DNA of 64,000 nucleotides from an uncultured Bacteroides sp. (GTDB taxonomy: Bacteria > Bacteroidota > Bacteroidia > Bacteroidales > Bacteroidaceae): assembly GCA_944322345.1 (NCBI GenBank), contig CALUOO010000002.1, positions 62,001-126,000 on the forward strand. Direction: 5' to 3'. Every line of letters begins with the position of its first letter. The first letter of the stretch is position 1. Made by a program: the position numbers and the translations under genes. The notes beneath the pieces were generated by a model. That model did not search any database. It saw nothing but the letters and a program-made list of their open reading frames with translations, and was not told the DNA's origin. Positions 53,147 to 62,299 of this stretch are shown here, piece after piece.

Positions 53147-54067
53147 TTATTTGTAATTCTGTGCAAACGTGGCCGAGATTGAGTTGCTGAAACTGCGGCA
53201 TACTTCTGCCGAGAAGTCCTTTCCGCATTGAATTACTTTGTCCCACGTTTTTTCGTCAATGTGGTTCAGGTCACGGTAGCGGACATCGTATTTCAGTAAT
53301 CCGTATATCAGTCCGGCATTGAAGTTGTCGCCGGCTCCGATGGTACTGACTGCCTCCAATGGCTCTACGTCGTATTCCTTACATACATTGGCTGTTCGCA
53401 GGGCAATTTTCCCATTCCCGGAGGTGCAGATAAATCGGGGACAGTAGAACTTGATTTTGTCCGTATAGATTTTGTCTACTTCTTTCAGCCCGTACATGTA
53501 GAAGAAATCCTCTGCCGAACCGCGTACGATGTCGGCATATTCCAGATTCTCGATGATGGTTGGAGCCAGTTTCATCGCTTCGTCCTTATGGGAAGAACGG
53601 AAGTTCGGGTCGTAGTAGACAATGGCTTTTTTCTCGCGTGCCATTTCCAGCAGTTCCAGCATCTTGTCGCGCAATACGGGGTTGAGGGCATAGTACGATC
53701 CTATGATTACGATATCGTCCTCTTCTATTTTCGGGTAGATGACATCCAGCCGTTGTTTGGGATAGTCTTTATAGAACAGGTATTCGGCATCGCTCCTGTC
53801 GTTGAGGAATGCCAGTGAAACGGGTGACTTCCCGTCGGGGAATACGTTTACGTGATCTGTGGGAATGTGATTGTCACGCATGAATTTCAGTATTATGTTT
53901 CCCACACGGTCGTTGCCTGTCTCGCTGATGAAGCATACGTTTACTCCCATGCGCCCCAGTGATACGATGCCATTGAAAACAGAGCCTCCCGGCACTGCTG
54001 CGGAAGGCTGTTCTCCTTGAAATATGATGTCAAGAATCGTTTCTCCGATTCCGATTACTTTTCGCAT
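53147..54067 (-). CDS. PfkB-family sugar/nucleoside kinase
   Basis: A 306-residue ribokinase-like enzyme phosphorylating a sugar or nucleoside with ATP. The N-terminal GETILDIIFQG and PGGSVFNGIVSLGRMG segment (near residue 26) and the C-terminal anion hole with catalytic Asp STIGAGDNFNAGLIYGL (near 248) are both present. Specificity within the family cannot be read from sequence; fructokinase-like and ribokinase-like activities are possible. It overlaps the SIS gene upstream by 13 bp and precedes the DUF5020 gene by 22 bp. Confidence 0.88.
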   Translation of the reverse strand: MRKVIGIGETILDIIFQGEQPSAAVPGGSVFNGIVSLGRMGVNVCFISETGNDRVGNIILKFMRDNHIPTDHVNVFPDGKSPVSLAFLNDRSDAEYLFYKDYPKQRLDVIYPKIEEDDIVIIGSYYALNPVLRDKMLELLEMAREKKAIVYYDPNFRSSHKDEAMKLAPTIIENLEYADIVRGSAEDFFYMYGLKEVDKIYTDKIKFYCPRFICTSGNGKIALRTANVCKEYDVEPLEAVSTIGAGDNFNAGLIYGLLKYDVRYRDLNHIDEKTWDKVIQCGKDFSAEVCRSFSNSISATFAQNYK

Positions 54068-54660
54068 AATGATCTTGATTTTTCTCCCAGATAACCTCCG
54101 TGGTGGCGTTTTGAATATTCTTCAATGGTAAAACCTGTTTTCTTCATTGTTTGTACCACCAGTATATCGCCGATGACGGTCATTGCAGTTGTTGATGTTG
54201 TGGGAGTCATACCCAGCGCACATACTTCGGCCGGATGTCCTGTGCTCAGGCATACATCCGATTCGTCGGCAAGCGGGCTGTCCGGATTGCCTGTGATTAC
54301 GATAAATTTCAGTGCGGGATTCAAATTGTGTGCAAGCTGGGTCAGCTCTACAATCTCACGTGTCTTGCCCGAATTGGAGATAAGCAACAGCAAGTCGTTC
54401 TCCTGTAGAATGCCCAAGTCGCCATGTTGTGCTTCGCTGGGGTGCAGGAAAACAGATGGAATTCCTGTCGAACAGAATGTGGTAGCTATGTTCATGGCTA
54501 TCTGCCCGGCTTTTCCCATACCGGAAGTTACCAGCTTACCTTTTTTCTGATGTACTTGCTCTACGATGAGGTTTACTGCCTTTTCATAAGCGTCCGTAAC
54601 AGGGATATTAAGCACAGCCTGTGCTTCTTTCTGTAAAAGTTGTTTGATTGAATCTATCAT
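54055..54660 (-). CDS. kdsD: Single-domain SIS sugar-phosphate isomerase (arabinose-5-phosphate isomerase-like)
   Basis: A 201-residue SIS-domain protein without the CBS pair present in E. coli KdsD. VTSGMGKAGQIAMNIA, PSVFLHPSEAQHGDLG and SNSGKTREIVEL are the phosphosugar-binding elements, and the end HHGGYLGEKSR parallels the HPGGxLGR of KdsD/GutQ. A single-domain D-arabinose-5-phosphate isomerase is known in Bacteroides fragilis, making Kdo precursor synthesis a good candidate role. The operon neighbours (LOG, PfkB, purine permease) would also allow another pentose-phosphate isomerisation. Confidence 0.72.
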   Translation of the reverse strand: MIDSIKQLLQKEAQAVLNIPVTDAYEKAVNLIVEQVHQKKGKLVTSGMGKAGQIAMNIATTFCSTGIPSVFLHPSEAQHGDLGILQENDLLLLISNSGKTREIVELTQLAHNLNPALKFIVITGNPDSPLADESDVCLSTGHPAEVCALGMTPTTSTTAMTVIGDILVVQTMKKTGFTIEEYSKRHHGGYLGEKSRSLCEK

Positions 54661-54662
54661 AG

Positions 54663-55196
54663 TTATCTTAGTTTTTCTTTTAATTCATCCAATGTGTTGG
54701 CTACTTCGTAATAGTTTGAGAATGATTGGCGTGCGAATTGTTTCTGCTCAAGAGTGCTGAGCAGATGCAGCAATTCGTCGTAAAATCCGTATTCGTTGTA
54801 GAAAATGATTTTTTTGTGGTGATACCCGATGGAAGCTGCTGCCATGACGTGGAATATTTCGTCGAGGGTTCCTATACCTCCGGGGAGTGCGACAAGGATA
54901 TCTGCCTGTGCTGCCATGACGTCTTTGCGCTCACTCAAATTTTGTACGTGAATAATTTCATCGATATATTGGCTGATTGTCCCTTTCTCTTCGAGCTTGG
55001 ATGGCACAACGCCTATCACCTTGCCTCCATTCTCTTTGACGCTGCGGGCAAGGCATTCCATGAGTCCGAGACTACAACCTCCGTAGATCAGTGTTCTGTC
55101 AGTTTCTCCTATCCATTTGCCTATACGACATGCACTTTCGAAGTACATTCTGTCAATATTTTCGGAAGCAGAGCAGAAAATTCCAATCTTTTTCAT
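54663..55196 (-). CDS. LOG-family nucleoside 5'-monophosphate phosphoribohydrolase
   Basis: A 177-residue Lonely-guy (TIGR00730) protein. The family motif LPGGIGTLDEIF lies near residue 105 and the N-terminal nucleotide fold has IGIFCSAS. LOG enzymes hydrolyse the base from (cytokinin) nucleoside monophosphates, releasing the purine and ribose 5-phosphate. First gene of the five-gene minus-strand run, 2 bp before the SIS gene, divergent from the M16 protease. Confidence 0.92.
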   Translation of the reverse strand: MKKIGIFCSASENIDRMYFESACRIGKWIGETDRTLIYGGCSLGLMECLARSVKENGGKVIGVVPSKLEEKGTISQYIDEIIHVQNLSERKDVMAAQADILVALPGGIGTLDEIFHVMAAASIGYHHKKIIFYNEYGFYDELLHLLSTLEQKQFARQSFSNYYEVANTLDELKEKLR

Positions 55197-55262
55197 ACAC
55201 GTTGTTACTCTTATGGTTTACAAATATCTGTAATTTTCTATAAACGGCAATAAGTTTTGTTG

Positions 55263-55270
55263 TATTTTTG
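55263..55270 (+). promoter_or_regulatory. Probable M16 protease promoter, -7 box
   Basis: TATTTTTG matches TAnnTTTG, 33 bp before ATG 55303. The -33 element is unclear. Confidence 0.5.
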
Positions 55271-55286
55271 CGGCATTAATTCATTT

Positions 55287-55293
55287 AAGGAGG
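55287..55293 (+). promoter_or_regulatory. Strong Shine-Dalgarno site before the M16 gene
   Basis: AAGGAGG, a perfect anti-16S match, sits 9 bp before the start codon. This is unusual in this window, where starts normally have AT-rich leaders, and it fixes the start of the gene. Confidence 0.7.
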
Positions 55294-55302
55294 CGGAGAA
55301 CA

Positions 55303-56523
55303 ATGCAATTTAATGAATATACATTGCCGAACGGATTGCGGATTATTCACGAACTTAACTCTTCAAAAGTGTCTTATTGTGGCTTTGCTGTTGATGCCGG
55401 GACACGTGATGAGGCTGAACAGGAACAGGGAATGGCGCATTTTGTGGAGCACTTGATATTCAAAGGCACTGAAAAACGTAAAGCATGGCATATCCTGAAT
55501 CGCATGGAGAATGTGGGAGGAGATTTGAATGCTTATACCAACAAAGAAGAAACGGTGGTTTATGCGGCTTTCCTGAACGAGCACTTGGAACGTGCCTTGG
55601 AATTGCTGGCCGATATAGTGTTTCATTCCACATTCCCTGAGCGTGAGATAGAAAAAGAGACAGAGGTGATTATCGACGAGATACAGTCGTATGAAGATAC
55701 TCCTTCGGAACTGATTTTTGATGATTTTGAGGATATGATTTTCCGCAATCATCCGCTGGGCAGGAATATTTTGGGAAAACCCGATCTGCTACGCAGTTTC
55801 CGTACGGCAGACGTATTGGCTTTTACCCGTCGTTTTTATCATCCCTCCAATATGGTCTTTTTTGTTCAGGGTGCTTACGACTTCAAGAAAGTGGTGCGTT
55901 ATGCTGAAAAGTATCTTTCGGGTATCCCGGACGTACAGGTTGACTACCGCCGTGTCCCTCCGTTGCCATACGTCCCCGAACATCAGACAATTTCAAAAGA
56001 TACGCATCAGGCACATGTGATGATAGGCAGTCGTGGATATGATGCGTACGACGATAAACGCACAGCGCTCTATTTGTTGAACAATATTCTGGGTGGTCCG
56101 GGCATGAATAGCCGGCTAAATGTTTCGCTTCGCGAACGTCGCGGGCTGGTGTATAATGTAGAGTCTAATCTGACCTCTTATACTGATACAGGTGCATTCT
56201 GTATCTATTTTGGTACCGATGTAGAGGACTTGGACACATGTATCAGGCTGACATATAAGGAGCTGAAACGCATGCGTGATGTGAAGATGACTCCCTCTCA
56301 GCTCGCGGCAGCCAAGAAACAGCTGATAGGGCAGATAGGAGTGGCGTCTGACAATTTCGAAAACAATGCTTTGGGAATGGCAAAGACATTCCTTCATTAT
56401 CATAAGTATGAATCTCCCGAAGTGGTGTTCAAACGCATTGAGGCACTGACTGCCGACCAGTTGCTGGAAGTGGCAAATGAAATGTTTGCCGAGGAATATC
56501 TTTCAACGCTGATTTACCGGTAA
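55303..56523 (+). CDS. M16-family zinc metalloprotease (processing-peptidase type)
   Basis: A 406-residue M16 protease without a signal peptide, so cytoplasmic. The inverted zinc motif HFVEH occupies residues 46-50 (His 46, Glu 49, His 50), and the third ligand Glu is expected in EIEKETEVIIDEI near 123-132. The C-terminal RERRGLVYNVES motif is typical of the second M16 domain. Length fits the one-chain PqqL/mitochondrial-processing-like subgroup. It is preceded by a perfect Shine-Dalgarno sequence. Confidence 0.92.
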   Translation: MQFNEYTLPNGLRIIHELNSSKVSYCGFAVDAGTRDEAEQEQGMAHFVEHLIFKGTEKRKAWHILNRMENVGGDLNAYTNKEETVVYAAFLNEHLERALELLADIVFHSTFPEREIEKETEVIIDEIQSYEDTPSELIFDDFEDMIFRNHPLGRNILGKPDLLRSFRTADVLAFTRRFYHPSNMVFFVQGAYDFKKVVRYAEKYLSGIPDVQVDYRRVPPLPYVPEHQTISKDTHQAHVMIGSRGYDAYDDKRTALYLLNNILGGPGMNSRLNVSLRERRGLVYNVESNLTSYTDTGAFCIYFGTDVEDLDTCIRLTYKELKRMRDVKMTPSQLAAAKKQLIGQIGVASDNFENNALGMAKTFLHYHKYESPEVVFKRIEALTADQLLEVANEMFAEEYLSTLIYR

Positions 56524-56563
56524 TCTTGCTTTCTTAAAGATACGGAAGAAATATAATAACCAT

Positions 56564-57937
56564 ATGCTTATTCGTCCTCATACGGCCAAAGAGAACTATG
56601 AGCAGCTTACTACAGCTCCTATACCGGGGCTGATCACAAAGCTTGCCATACCTACCATTATCAGTATGCTGGTTACAGCTTTCTACAATATGGCGGATAC
56701 CTATTTTGTTGGAAAGATCAATACCCAGTCTACTGCTGCTGTAGGTATTGTGTTTTCGCTGATGTCTATCATTCAGGCTGTTGGCTTTTTCTTCGGACAT
56801 GGTTCCGGCAATTTCATTTCGCGCCGTTTGGGGGCTAAAGATATAGATAATGCCGAGAAAATGGCGACCACAGGTTTCCTGATGGCATTTATTACCGGCT
56901 GTATATTGGCGGTGGTGGGACTGGTGTTTCTTACCCCTTTGTCGTTGATGCTTGGCTCTACACCTACCATTCTTCCTTACACGGAGCGCTATCTTGGCAT
57001 CATTCTCCTCGGGGCACCTTTCATGACTTCCTCGCTGGTGCTGAACAATCAGATACGTTTTCAAGGCAATGCAGCTTATGCAATGGTGGGCATTGTCAGT
57101 GGAGCCGTTCTGAATGTGGCGCTCGATCCGCTGTTTATTTTTGTCTGCGATATGGGAGTGTCCGGTGCGGCGCTTGCCACAGTCCTGAGCCAGATATGCA
57201 GTTTTGCATTACTGCTTTATATGACCACGAAAGGCGGAAATCTGTCTATTCATTATAAAAGATTTACTCCTACATGGACGTTTATTAAGGAAATCATCGG
57301 AGGTGGAACTCCTTCGCTTACCCGGCAGGGACTGGCAAGCTTGTCTACTATTCTGCTGAATGTAGCTGCCGGTGGCTATGGCGATGCGGCCATCGCCGGT
57401 ATGTCAATCGTATCGCGTATCGGTATGTTCATCAACTCTTTCCTTATCGGATTCGGGCAGGGTTTTCAGCCGGTATGTGGCTTTTGTTACGGAGCCTCGC
57501 TTTACGGACGTGTCCGTCAGGGCTTTTGGTTTTGTGTCAAGATTGGAGTTGTATTTCTTAGTATGTGTGCCTTGTTGGGATTCGGTTATGCCGAAGAAAT
57601 TGTGGAACTGTTTCGGCGCGGAGACCCTGCCGTAGTGGCTACCGGAGCTTCTGCTTTGCGTTGGCAATTGATCACTTATCCGCTAGGCTCATTTGTCATT
57701 ATCAGTAACATGATGCTCCAGACCATCCGCAAGTCTGTTCGTGCCACGATTCTTTCGTCGGCACGTCAGGGATTGTTTTTCTTACCCCTTATATTTATTC
57801 TACCTCATTTCTTCGGTCTGTTGGGGGTAGAAATGTGTCAGGCTGTATCGGATATGTGCACATTCCTTCTGGCTATTCCTCTTACGCTGGGGGTGTTAAT
57901 GGAAATGAAACGTCAGGAAAATGATCTGAAAAACTAG
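56564..57937 (+). CDS. MATE-family multidrug/sodium efflux transporter
   Basis: A 457-residue inner-membrane antiporter of the MATE family, 12 spans in two six-helix halves. The N-terminal LAIPTIISMLVTAFYNMADTYFVG pattern and the matched second-half start (LTRQGLASLSTILLNVAAGGYG) identify it. It follows the M16 gene by 40 bp on the same strand. Substrates unknown. Confidence 0.92.
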   Translation: MLIRPHTAKENYEQLTTAPIPGLITKLAIPTIISMLVTAFYNMADTYFVGKINTQSTAAVGIVFSLMSIIQAVGFFFGHGSGNFISRRLGAKDIDNAEKMATTGFLMAFITGCILAVVGLVFLTPLSLMLGSTPTILPYTERYLGIILLGAPFMTSSLVLNNQIRFQGNAAYAMVGIVSGAVLNVALDPLFIFVCDMGVSGAALATVLSQICSFALLLYMTTKGGNLSIHYKRFTPTWTFIKEIIGGGTPSLTRQGLASLSTILLNVAAGGYGDAAIAGMSIVSRIGMFINSFLIGFGQGFQPVCGFCYGASLYGRVRQGFWFCVKIGVVFLSMCALLGFGYAEEIVELFRRGDPAVVATGASALRWQLITYPLGSFVIISNMMLQTIRKSVRATILSSARQGLFFLPLIFILPHFFGLLGVEMCQAVSDMCTFLLAIPLTLGVLMEMKRQENDLKN

Positions 57938-58039
57938 ATGATGATATAAACTTTTATTTATCAGATGTTTGTGCTGGTTGGAAAACTTTGTTGAACTGTA
58001 ATTGGAAGTAAGATATCAGTATTAAAAAATATAAAAAGT

Positions 58040-58075
58040 GAACGGACTAAAGTTCCGTTAACGTTCTTTTTTTTA
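58040..58075 (+). terminator. Terminator after MATE gene
   Basis: AACGGA and TCCGTT form a small stem within GAACG...CGTTC, followed by eight T residues at about 58066-58073. 100 bp after the MATE stop. Confidence 0.8.
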
Positions 58076-58256
58076 CTATTTTCGTCCCCCGAAACGGACA
58101 TTTTAAGTGATATGAAGTGTAAAGTTATTAATACTGTTTGCTATAAGAATAAAATTCACTACTTCCATTCATGGGGAGCTGCTTTTTTGATTTGACCTTC
58201 CTATATCCCCCACTCCGTATTATTTAGTTTAATAATTATCAAATAATCAATTTTTT
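58076..58256. other. Upstream region of the TolC-HlyD-MFS operon
   Basis: AT-rich spacer. A promoter for the efflux operon is expected here but no full TTG-N20-TAnnTTTG pattern was found. No repeats or small genes seen. Confidence 0.4.
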
Positions 58257-59567
58257 ATGAGCAAGAAAAGTAGGCTCATAATGTTATGTGTCATAACATT
58301 ATGCAGCCAGTGGTTATATGCCCAAAAACGAACGATGGGCGTTGAAGAAATGTTTCGTCTTGCAGATGAGCAAAGTAAAAGCATACAGACGTATAAAACA
58401 GGTAAGGATGCTGCTGATGAGGCTCTGAAAACAGCAAAGGTACAACGGCTTCCCGATGTAAATCTTTCTGTTTCCCTTAGTTACTGGGGAAATGGAAAGC
58501 TGTGGGATAGAGACTTCAGTAACGGGATGAAAATAGATATGCCTCATTTGGGAAATAATTTTGCTTTGGAGGCACAGCAGGTTATCTATGCTGGCGGTGC
58601 TATCAGCAGTGGTATCAGACAAGCTGAATTGAATAAGCAATTGGCTGAGCTTGATTGGCAGAAAAATATACAGGAGATACGTTTCCTGCTGATTGGGAAT
58701 TACTTGGATCTGTATAAGCTGGACAATCAGATTTTAGTGTTACAGAAGAATCTGGAACTGACAGAACGATTATTGGACAATATGCTTGCACGACGTGAGC
58801 AAGGCACTGTTTTAAAAAATGATATTACCCGATACGAACTTCAAAAAGAGCAGATCAATTTACAGCTAATAAAAGTAAAGGATAACCGTAAAATCCTCAA
58901 TCATCAGTTGGTGACGACTCTGCATTTGCCTGAAGAAACTGAGATTTTCCCGGATACAACTTTGCTGATGAAACAAATGGATACTTTGACAGAAGCTGAC
59001 TGGCATACAATCGCAGCAACCAATAACATCAGTTTGCAGCAGTTACAGGCAACTGTAGGAATCAATGAGCAGAAAGTAAAACAAGAGCGTTCAGAGCGTC
59101 TTCCTCACATTTCACTTGTTGCAGCCGAACATTTGGATGGTCCTATTACAATAGAGGTACCGGTGCTGGACAACAATTTTAATTATTGGTTTGTAGGGGT
59201 TGGAATTAAATACAATCTGTCATCGTTGTTTAAGAATAACCGTAAACTGAAGCAAGCGCGGCTGAATGTACGCCGGGCAGAAGAACAATACCAGCTGGCA
59301 CAGGAACAGGTGGAAAATGCAGTGCAGGCAGGGTATACAAATTTCTTGACAGCTTTCACTGATTTGCATACACAGGAGAATAGCGTGAAGTTGGCGAATG
59401 AAAATTACGCTGTGACCAGTAACCGTTATCAGAATGAGATGGCTTTGCTGACCGATATGCTGGATGCGAGCAACATGAAGCTGAGTGCAGATCTCGGACT
59501 TGTAGATGCGCGTATAAATGTGATATATAATTATTATAAAATGAAATACATTACTCATACTTTATAA
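58257..59567 (+). CDS. TolC-family outer-membrane efflux protein
   Basis: A 436-residue outer-membrane channel with signal peptide (1-22, ending LYAQ) and the two helical repeats of the TolC family; no lipobox, unlike the OprM-type gene at 14 kb. First gene of a three-gene operon with an HlyD/EmrA adaptor (11 bp downstream) and an MFS transporter. Together they would form a tripartite pump across both membranes, similar to EmrAB-TolC. Confidence 0.9.
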   Translation: MSKKSRLIMLCVITLCSQWLYAQKRTMGVEEMFRLADEQSKSIQTYKTGKDAADEALKTAKVQRLPDVNLSVSLSYWGNGKLWDRDFSNGMKIDMPHLGNNFALEAQQVIYAGGAISSGIRQAELNKQLAELDWQKNIQEIRFLLIGNYLDLYKLDNQILVLQKNLELTERLLDNMLARREQGTVLKNDITRYELQKEQINLQLIKVKDNRKILNHQLVTTLHLPEETEIFPDTTLLMKQMDTLTEADWHTIAATNNISLQQLQATVGINEQKVKQERSERLPHISLVAAEHLDGPITIEVPVLDNNFNYWFVGVGIKYNLSSLFKNNRKLKQARLNVRRAEEQYQLAQEQVENAVQAGYTNFLTAFTDLHTQENSVKLANENYAVTSNRYQNEMALLTDMLDASNMKLSADLGLVDARINVIYNYYKMKYITHTL

Positions 59568-59578
59568 ACCAAGAACTT

Positions 59579-60613
59579 ATGATAACAAGAAAAATTAAAA
59601 AGCTGATTTATAATATTATCATCATTTGCCTTTTGCTGGGAGGATTGCTATATGTATGTTCCCGTTTCATTCATTTGGGAAATGTGGAATATACGGATAA
59701 TGCACAGGTTAAGCAGCATATTACTCCAATTAATACAAGAGTCTCGGGCTTTATAAAGAAAATATATTTTGACGAATACAAGCCTGTGCATAAGGGAGAT
59801 ACCTTGCTCGTTATTGAAGATACAGAATTTCGTTTACGATTGGCACAGGCGGAAGCCGATTTGGCGAATGCACTCTCCGGTCAGCAGGTTACGAATGCAG
59901 GCATAGCTACAACTCAAAATAATCTGACTGTAAACGATGCTACAATTGAAGAAGTGCGTGTGCAAAAAGAAAATGCGGAAAGAGAGCTGAACCGGTATAA
60001 AAAACTGCTGGAGGAAGATGCTGTCACCCGTCAGCAGTATGACAATGTAAAGACTGCTTATGAAGCGGTCAAGGCACGCTATGAACAAGTGTTACGCATC
60101 AAGCATTCCACTCTGCTTACTAAAGACGAGCAGATGCATCGGTTGGGACAAAACGAAGCTGCTGTACGGTTGGCAGAAGCTGCTGTGGATTTGGCACGGC
60201 TGAATCTGTCTTATACAATTATAGTTGCCACTTGTGATGGAGTAACTGGCCGTAAGGAAATTCACGAAGGGCAATTGGTGCAGCCGGGACAAACAATGGT
60301 TGATATTGTAGACGATAGCGATTTGTGGGTAATTGCTAATTACAGAGAGACTCAGCTCCCTCATATTGAAGAAGGTGCGGAAGTGCTCTTTACGGCCGAT
60401 GCTGTACCGGGAGTAACTTATCGGGGTGTTGTTGAGTCTATCTCGGATGCCACTGGGGCTGCATTTTCTTTATTGCCACAAGACAATGCCACCGGAAATT
60501 TCGTAAAAGTGGAACAGAGAGTCCCTGTCAGGATTCGCCTCAAGGGTAACAGTGCCGATCAGGTACGTCGTTTAAGGGCTGGTTTTAATGTAGAATGTAA
60601 AGTGAAATACTGA
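59579..60613 (+). CDS. HlyD/EmrA-family periplasmic adaptor
   Basis: A 344-residue membrane fusion protein with an N-terminal membrane anchor (about residues 10-30). The first lipoyl half contains YTDNAQVKQHITPINTRVSGFI, a pattern typical of EmrA. A long coiled-coil hairpin (about 85-190) and the second lipoyl half (ATCDGVTGRKEIHEGQLVQPG) follow, then a beta-barrel domain. It links the MFS transporter to the TolC-like channel encoded beside it. Confidence 0.92.
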   Translation: MITRKIKKLIYNIIIICLLLGGLLYVCSRFIHLGNVEYTDNAQVKQHITPINTRVSGFIKKIYFDEYKPVHKGDTLLVIEDTEFRLRLAQAEADLANALSGQQVTNAGIATTQNNLTVNDATIEEVRVQKENAERELNRYKKLLEEDAVTRQQYDNVKTAYEAVKARYEQVLRIKHSTLLTKDEQMHRLGQNEAAVRLAEAAVDLARLNLSYTIIVATCDGVTGRKEIHEGQLVQPGQTMVDIVDDSDLWVIANYRETQLPHIEEGAEVLFTADAVPGVTYRGVVESISDATGAAFSLLPQDNATGNFVKVEQRVPVRIRLKGNSADQVRRLRAGFNVECKVKY

Positions 60614-60615
60614 TT

Positions 60616-62205
60616 ATGGGAATGCCTCCGCAGGGTGCACCGTTTACGATGCCGATGTTTCGCAGTTTTGTTCCTCAAAGAGTCCGTCCGTGGATATATG
60701 TGTTCTTGGCCTTTACGTTTCAGTTTTCCGGTGGACTTTATTTGGGAACGCTCAATCAGATGATGGGGTCAACAGCCTGGATGCGCGAAGACTTGCTGAT
60801 GTGTCTTTATGCCAATCTGGCTGGTATGGCCATTTATTTCCCGCTGTTGTTCCGCATGAAGTTTCGTTTTACAAATAAAACGTTGTTGATGGCAGCTTCT
60901 GCAGGTGTGTTGTTTTGTAATCTGTTGGCCCCTTATGTCACGTCTCTCCCTTTGTTATGGGCAATCTGCTTCATCGAAGGGATATGTAAGATACAGGGGA
61001 CTTTTGAGTGTATGTCGAACATACAGCTTTGGATTACCCCGTCCCGTGATTTTACCGTATTTTTCCCCATGCTTCATATCGTTATATTAGGAAGCATGCA
61101 GTTGTCCGATTTACTTGCAACATACCTGATGTACTACTATCATTGGGCTCATATGCATTTGTTTATGAGTGGAGTAATGATGTTCAATTTGCTGATTCTG
61201 GTTATTTGTACACGCCATTTCCGTATGTTTAAAAAGTTCCCTTTATTCGGTATAGACTGGCTGGGTGGTATACTTTGGGCTACCTTATTATTGGAGATTG
61301 CCTATTTCTTTGATTATGGAGACTGGTATGACTGGTGGAACAGCCGGGTGATGTGTTATTTGGCTGTCATTATTCTTGTTACCTTGTGCATCTGTATCTG
61401 GCGTATGCGGACTATACGGCATCCCTTTCTGGAGCCTCAGATGTGGACATATCATAATCTTTTGCCTCTGCTCCTTCTTATCACTTTGGTAGAAGGATTT
61501 CTTGCTACAGAACGTGTACTGGAAGAGGTTTTCTATGAAGAAGTGATGCATTATGAAGAAATGGTAAGTGTGCAGTTGGATTGGTTTGCTCTGATGGGTA
61601 TATTGTTGGGGTGTTTGTTTTCTTATTGGTGGATGCATATCAGACATTTCAGCTTTGTAAGGTTGATTATTGTCGGAATATTCGGGCTGATTTGCTATCT
61701 GGTGGGATACTATTTCACTGTCTCTTCCGACATTCATTGGACGCAGCTCTGTCTTCCTATTGTTTGTCGTGGATTTGCCTATGCTGTATTGAGCGCAACT
61801 CTCATGGTCTGTCTGGAAGAGATGATGAGTTTTCAGCATTTCTTTCAGGCATTAAGTGTTTTCAATATGCTTCATATGGTTGTAGGAGGGGTTGCAGGGT
61901 GTGCGCTTTACACCAAGGGATTGTCTTATTATATCACCGATAATATTTCCCGTTACGGGATAGAGATTGATAATGTCATGTATAGCCGTATGCCTTTCTC
62001 TATCGGACATTATATGGAAACATTCATAGAAAATGTCATGGAAATCAGTATTAAACAGATTTATGGATGGGTGGCCTATGCATGCATTGCACTTCTCTTA
62101 TTGTTCCTGTTGTATGATGCTCCTGTCCGAAGGCAACTCAAGCAGATGCCAAGCTGGAAGAGAATAAGGAAAGAGGTTGTACGGTCTTTGGAAAGTAAGG
62201 AGTGA
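60616..62205 (+). CDS. MFS transporter of a tripartite efflux pump (EmrB-like position)
   Basis: A 529-residue inner-membrane protein with about 14 hydrophobic spans, starting 2 bp after the adaptor. It corresponds in position and topology to EmrB, although its sequence is divergent and long aromatic-rich segments (for example around 180-260) are not typical of E. coli EmrB. Its assignment depends on the operon. The substrate may be a drug, bile compound or fatty acid; nothing in the sequence decides this. Confidence 0.8.
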   Translation: MGMPPQGAPFTMPMFRSFVPQRVRPWIYVFLAFTFQFSGGLYLGTLNQMMGSTAWMREDLLMCLYANLAGMAIYFPLLFRMKFRFTNKTLLMAASAGVLFCNLLAPYVTSLPLLWAICFIEGICKIQGTFECMSNIQLWITPSRDFTVFFPMLHIVILGSMQLSDLLATYLMYYYHWAHMHLFMSGVMMFNLLILVICTRHFRMFKKFPLFGIDWLGGILWATLLLEIAYFFDYGDWYDWWNSRVMCYLAVIILVTLCICIWRMRTIRHPFLEPQMWTYHNLLPLLLLITLVEGFLATERVLEEVFYEEVMHYEEMVSVQLDWFALMGILLGCLFSYWWMHIRHFSFVRLIIVGIFGLICYLVGYYFTVSSDIHWTQLCLPIVCRGFAYAVLSATLMVCLEEMMSFQHFFQALSVFNMLHMVVGGVAGCALYTKGLSYYITDNISRYGIEIDNVMYSRMPFSIGHYMETFIENVMEISIKQIYGWVAYACIALLLLFLLYDAPVRRQLKQMPSWKRIRKEVVRSLESKE

Positions 62206-62236
62206 ATAACTATTCATACTTTATCTATATTAACAA

Positions 62237-62272
62237 ACCCGCCATCGGACTTAAAAATGTCCGGTGACGGGT
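62237..62272. terminator. Bidirectional terminator between MFS and GH92 genes
   Basis: ACCCGcCATCGGAC and GTCCGGTGaCGGGT pair with one mismatch around an 8-nt loop. It lies between two convergent genes. The T run is modest on both sides. Confidence 0.75.
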
Positions 62273-62299
62273 ATTGTTTATTGTTTGTAGTGTGATTGG

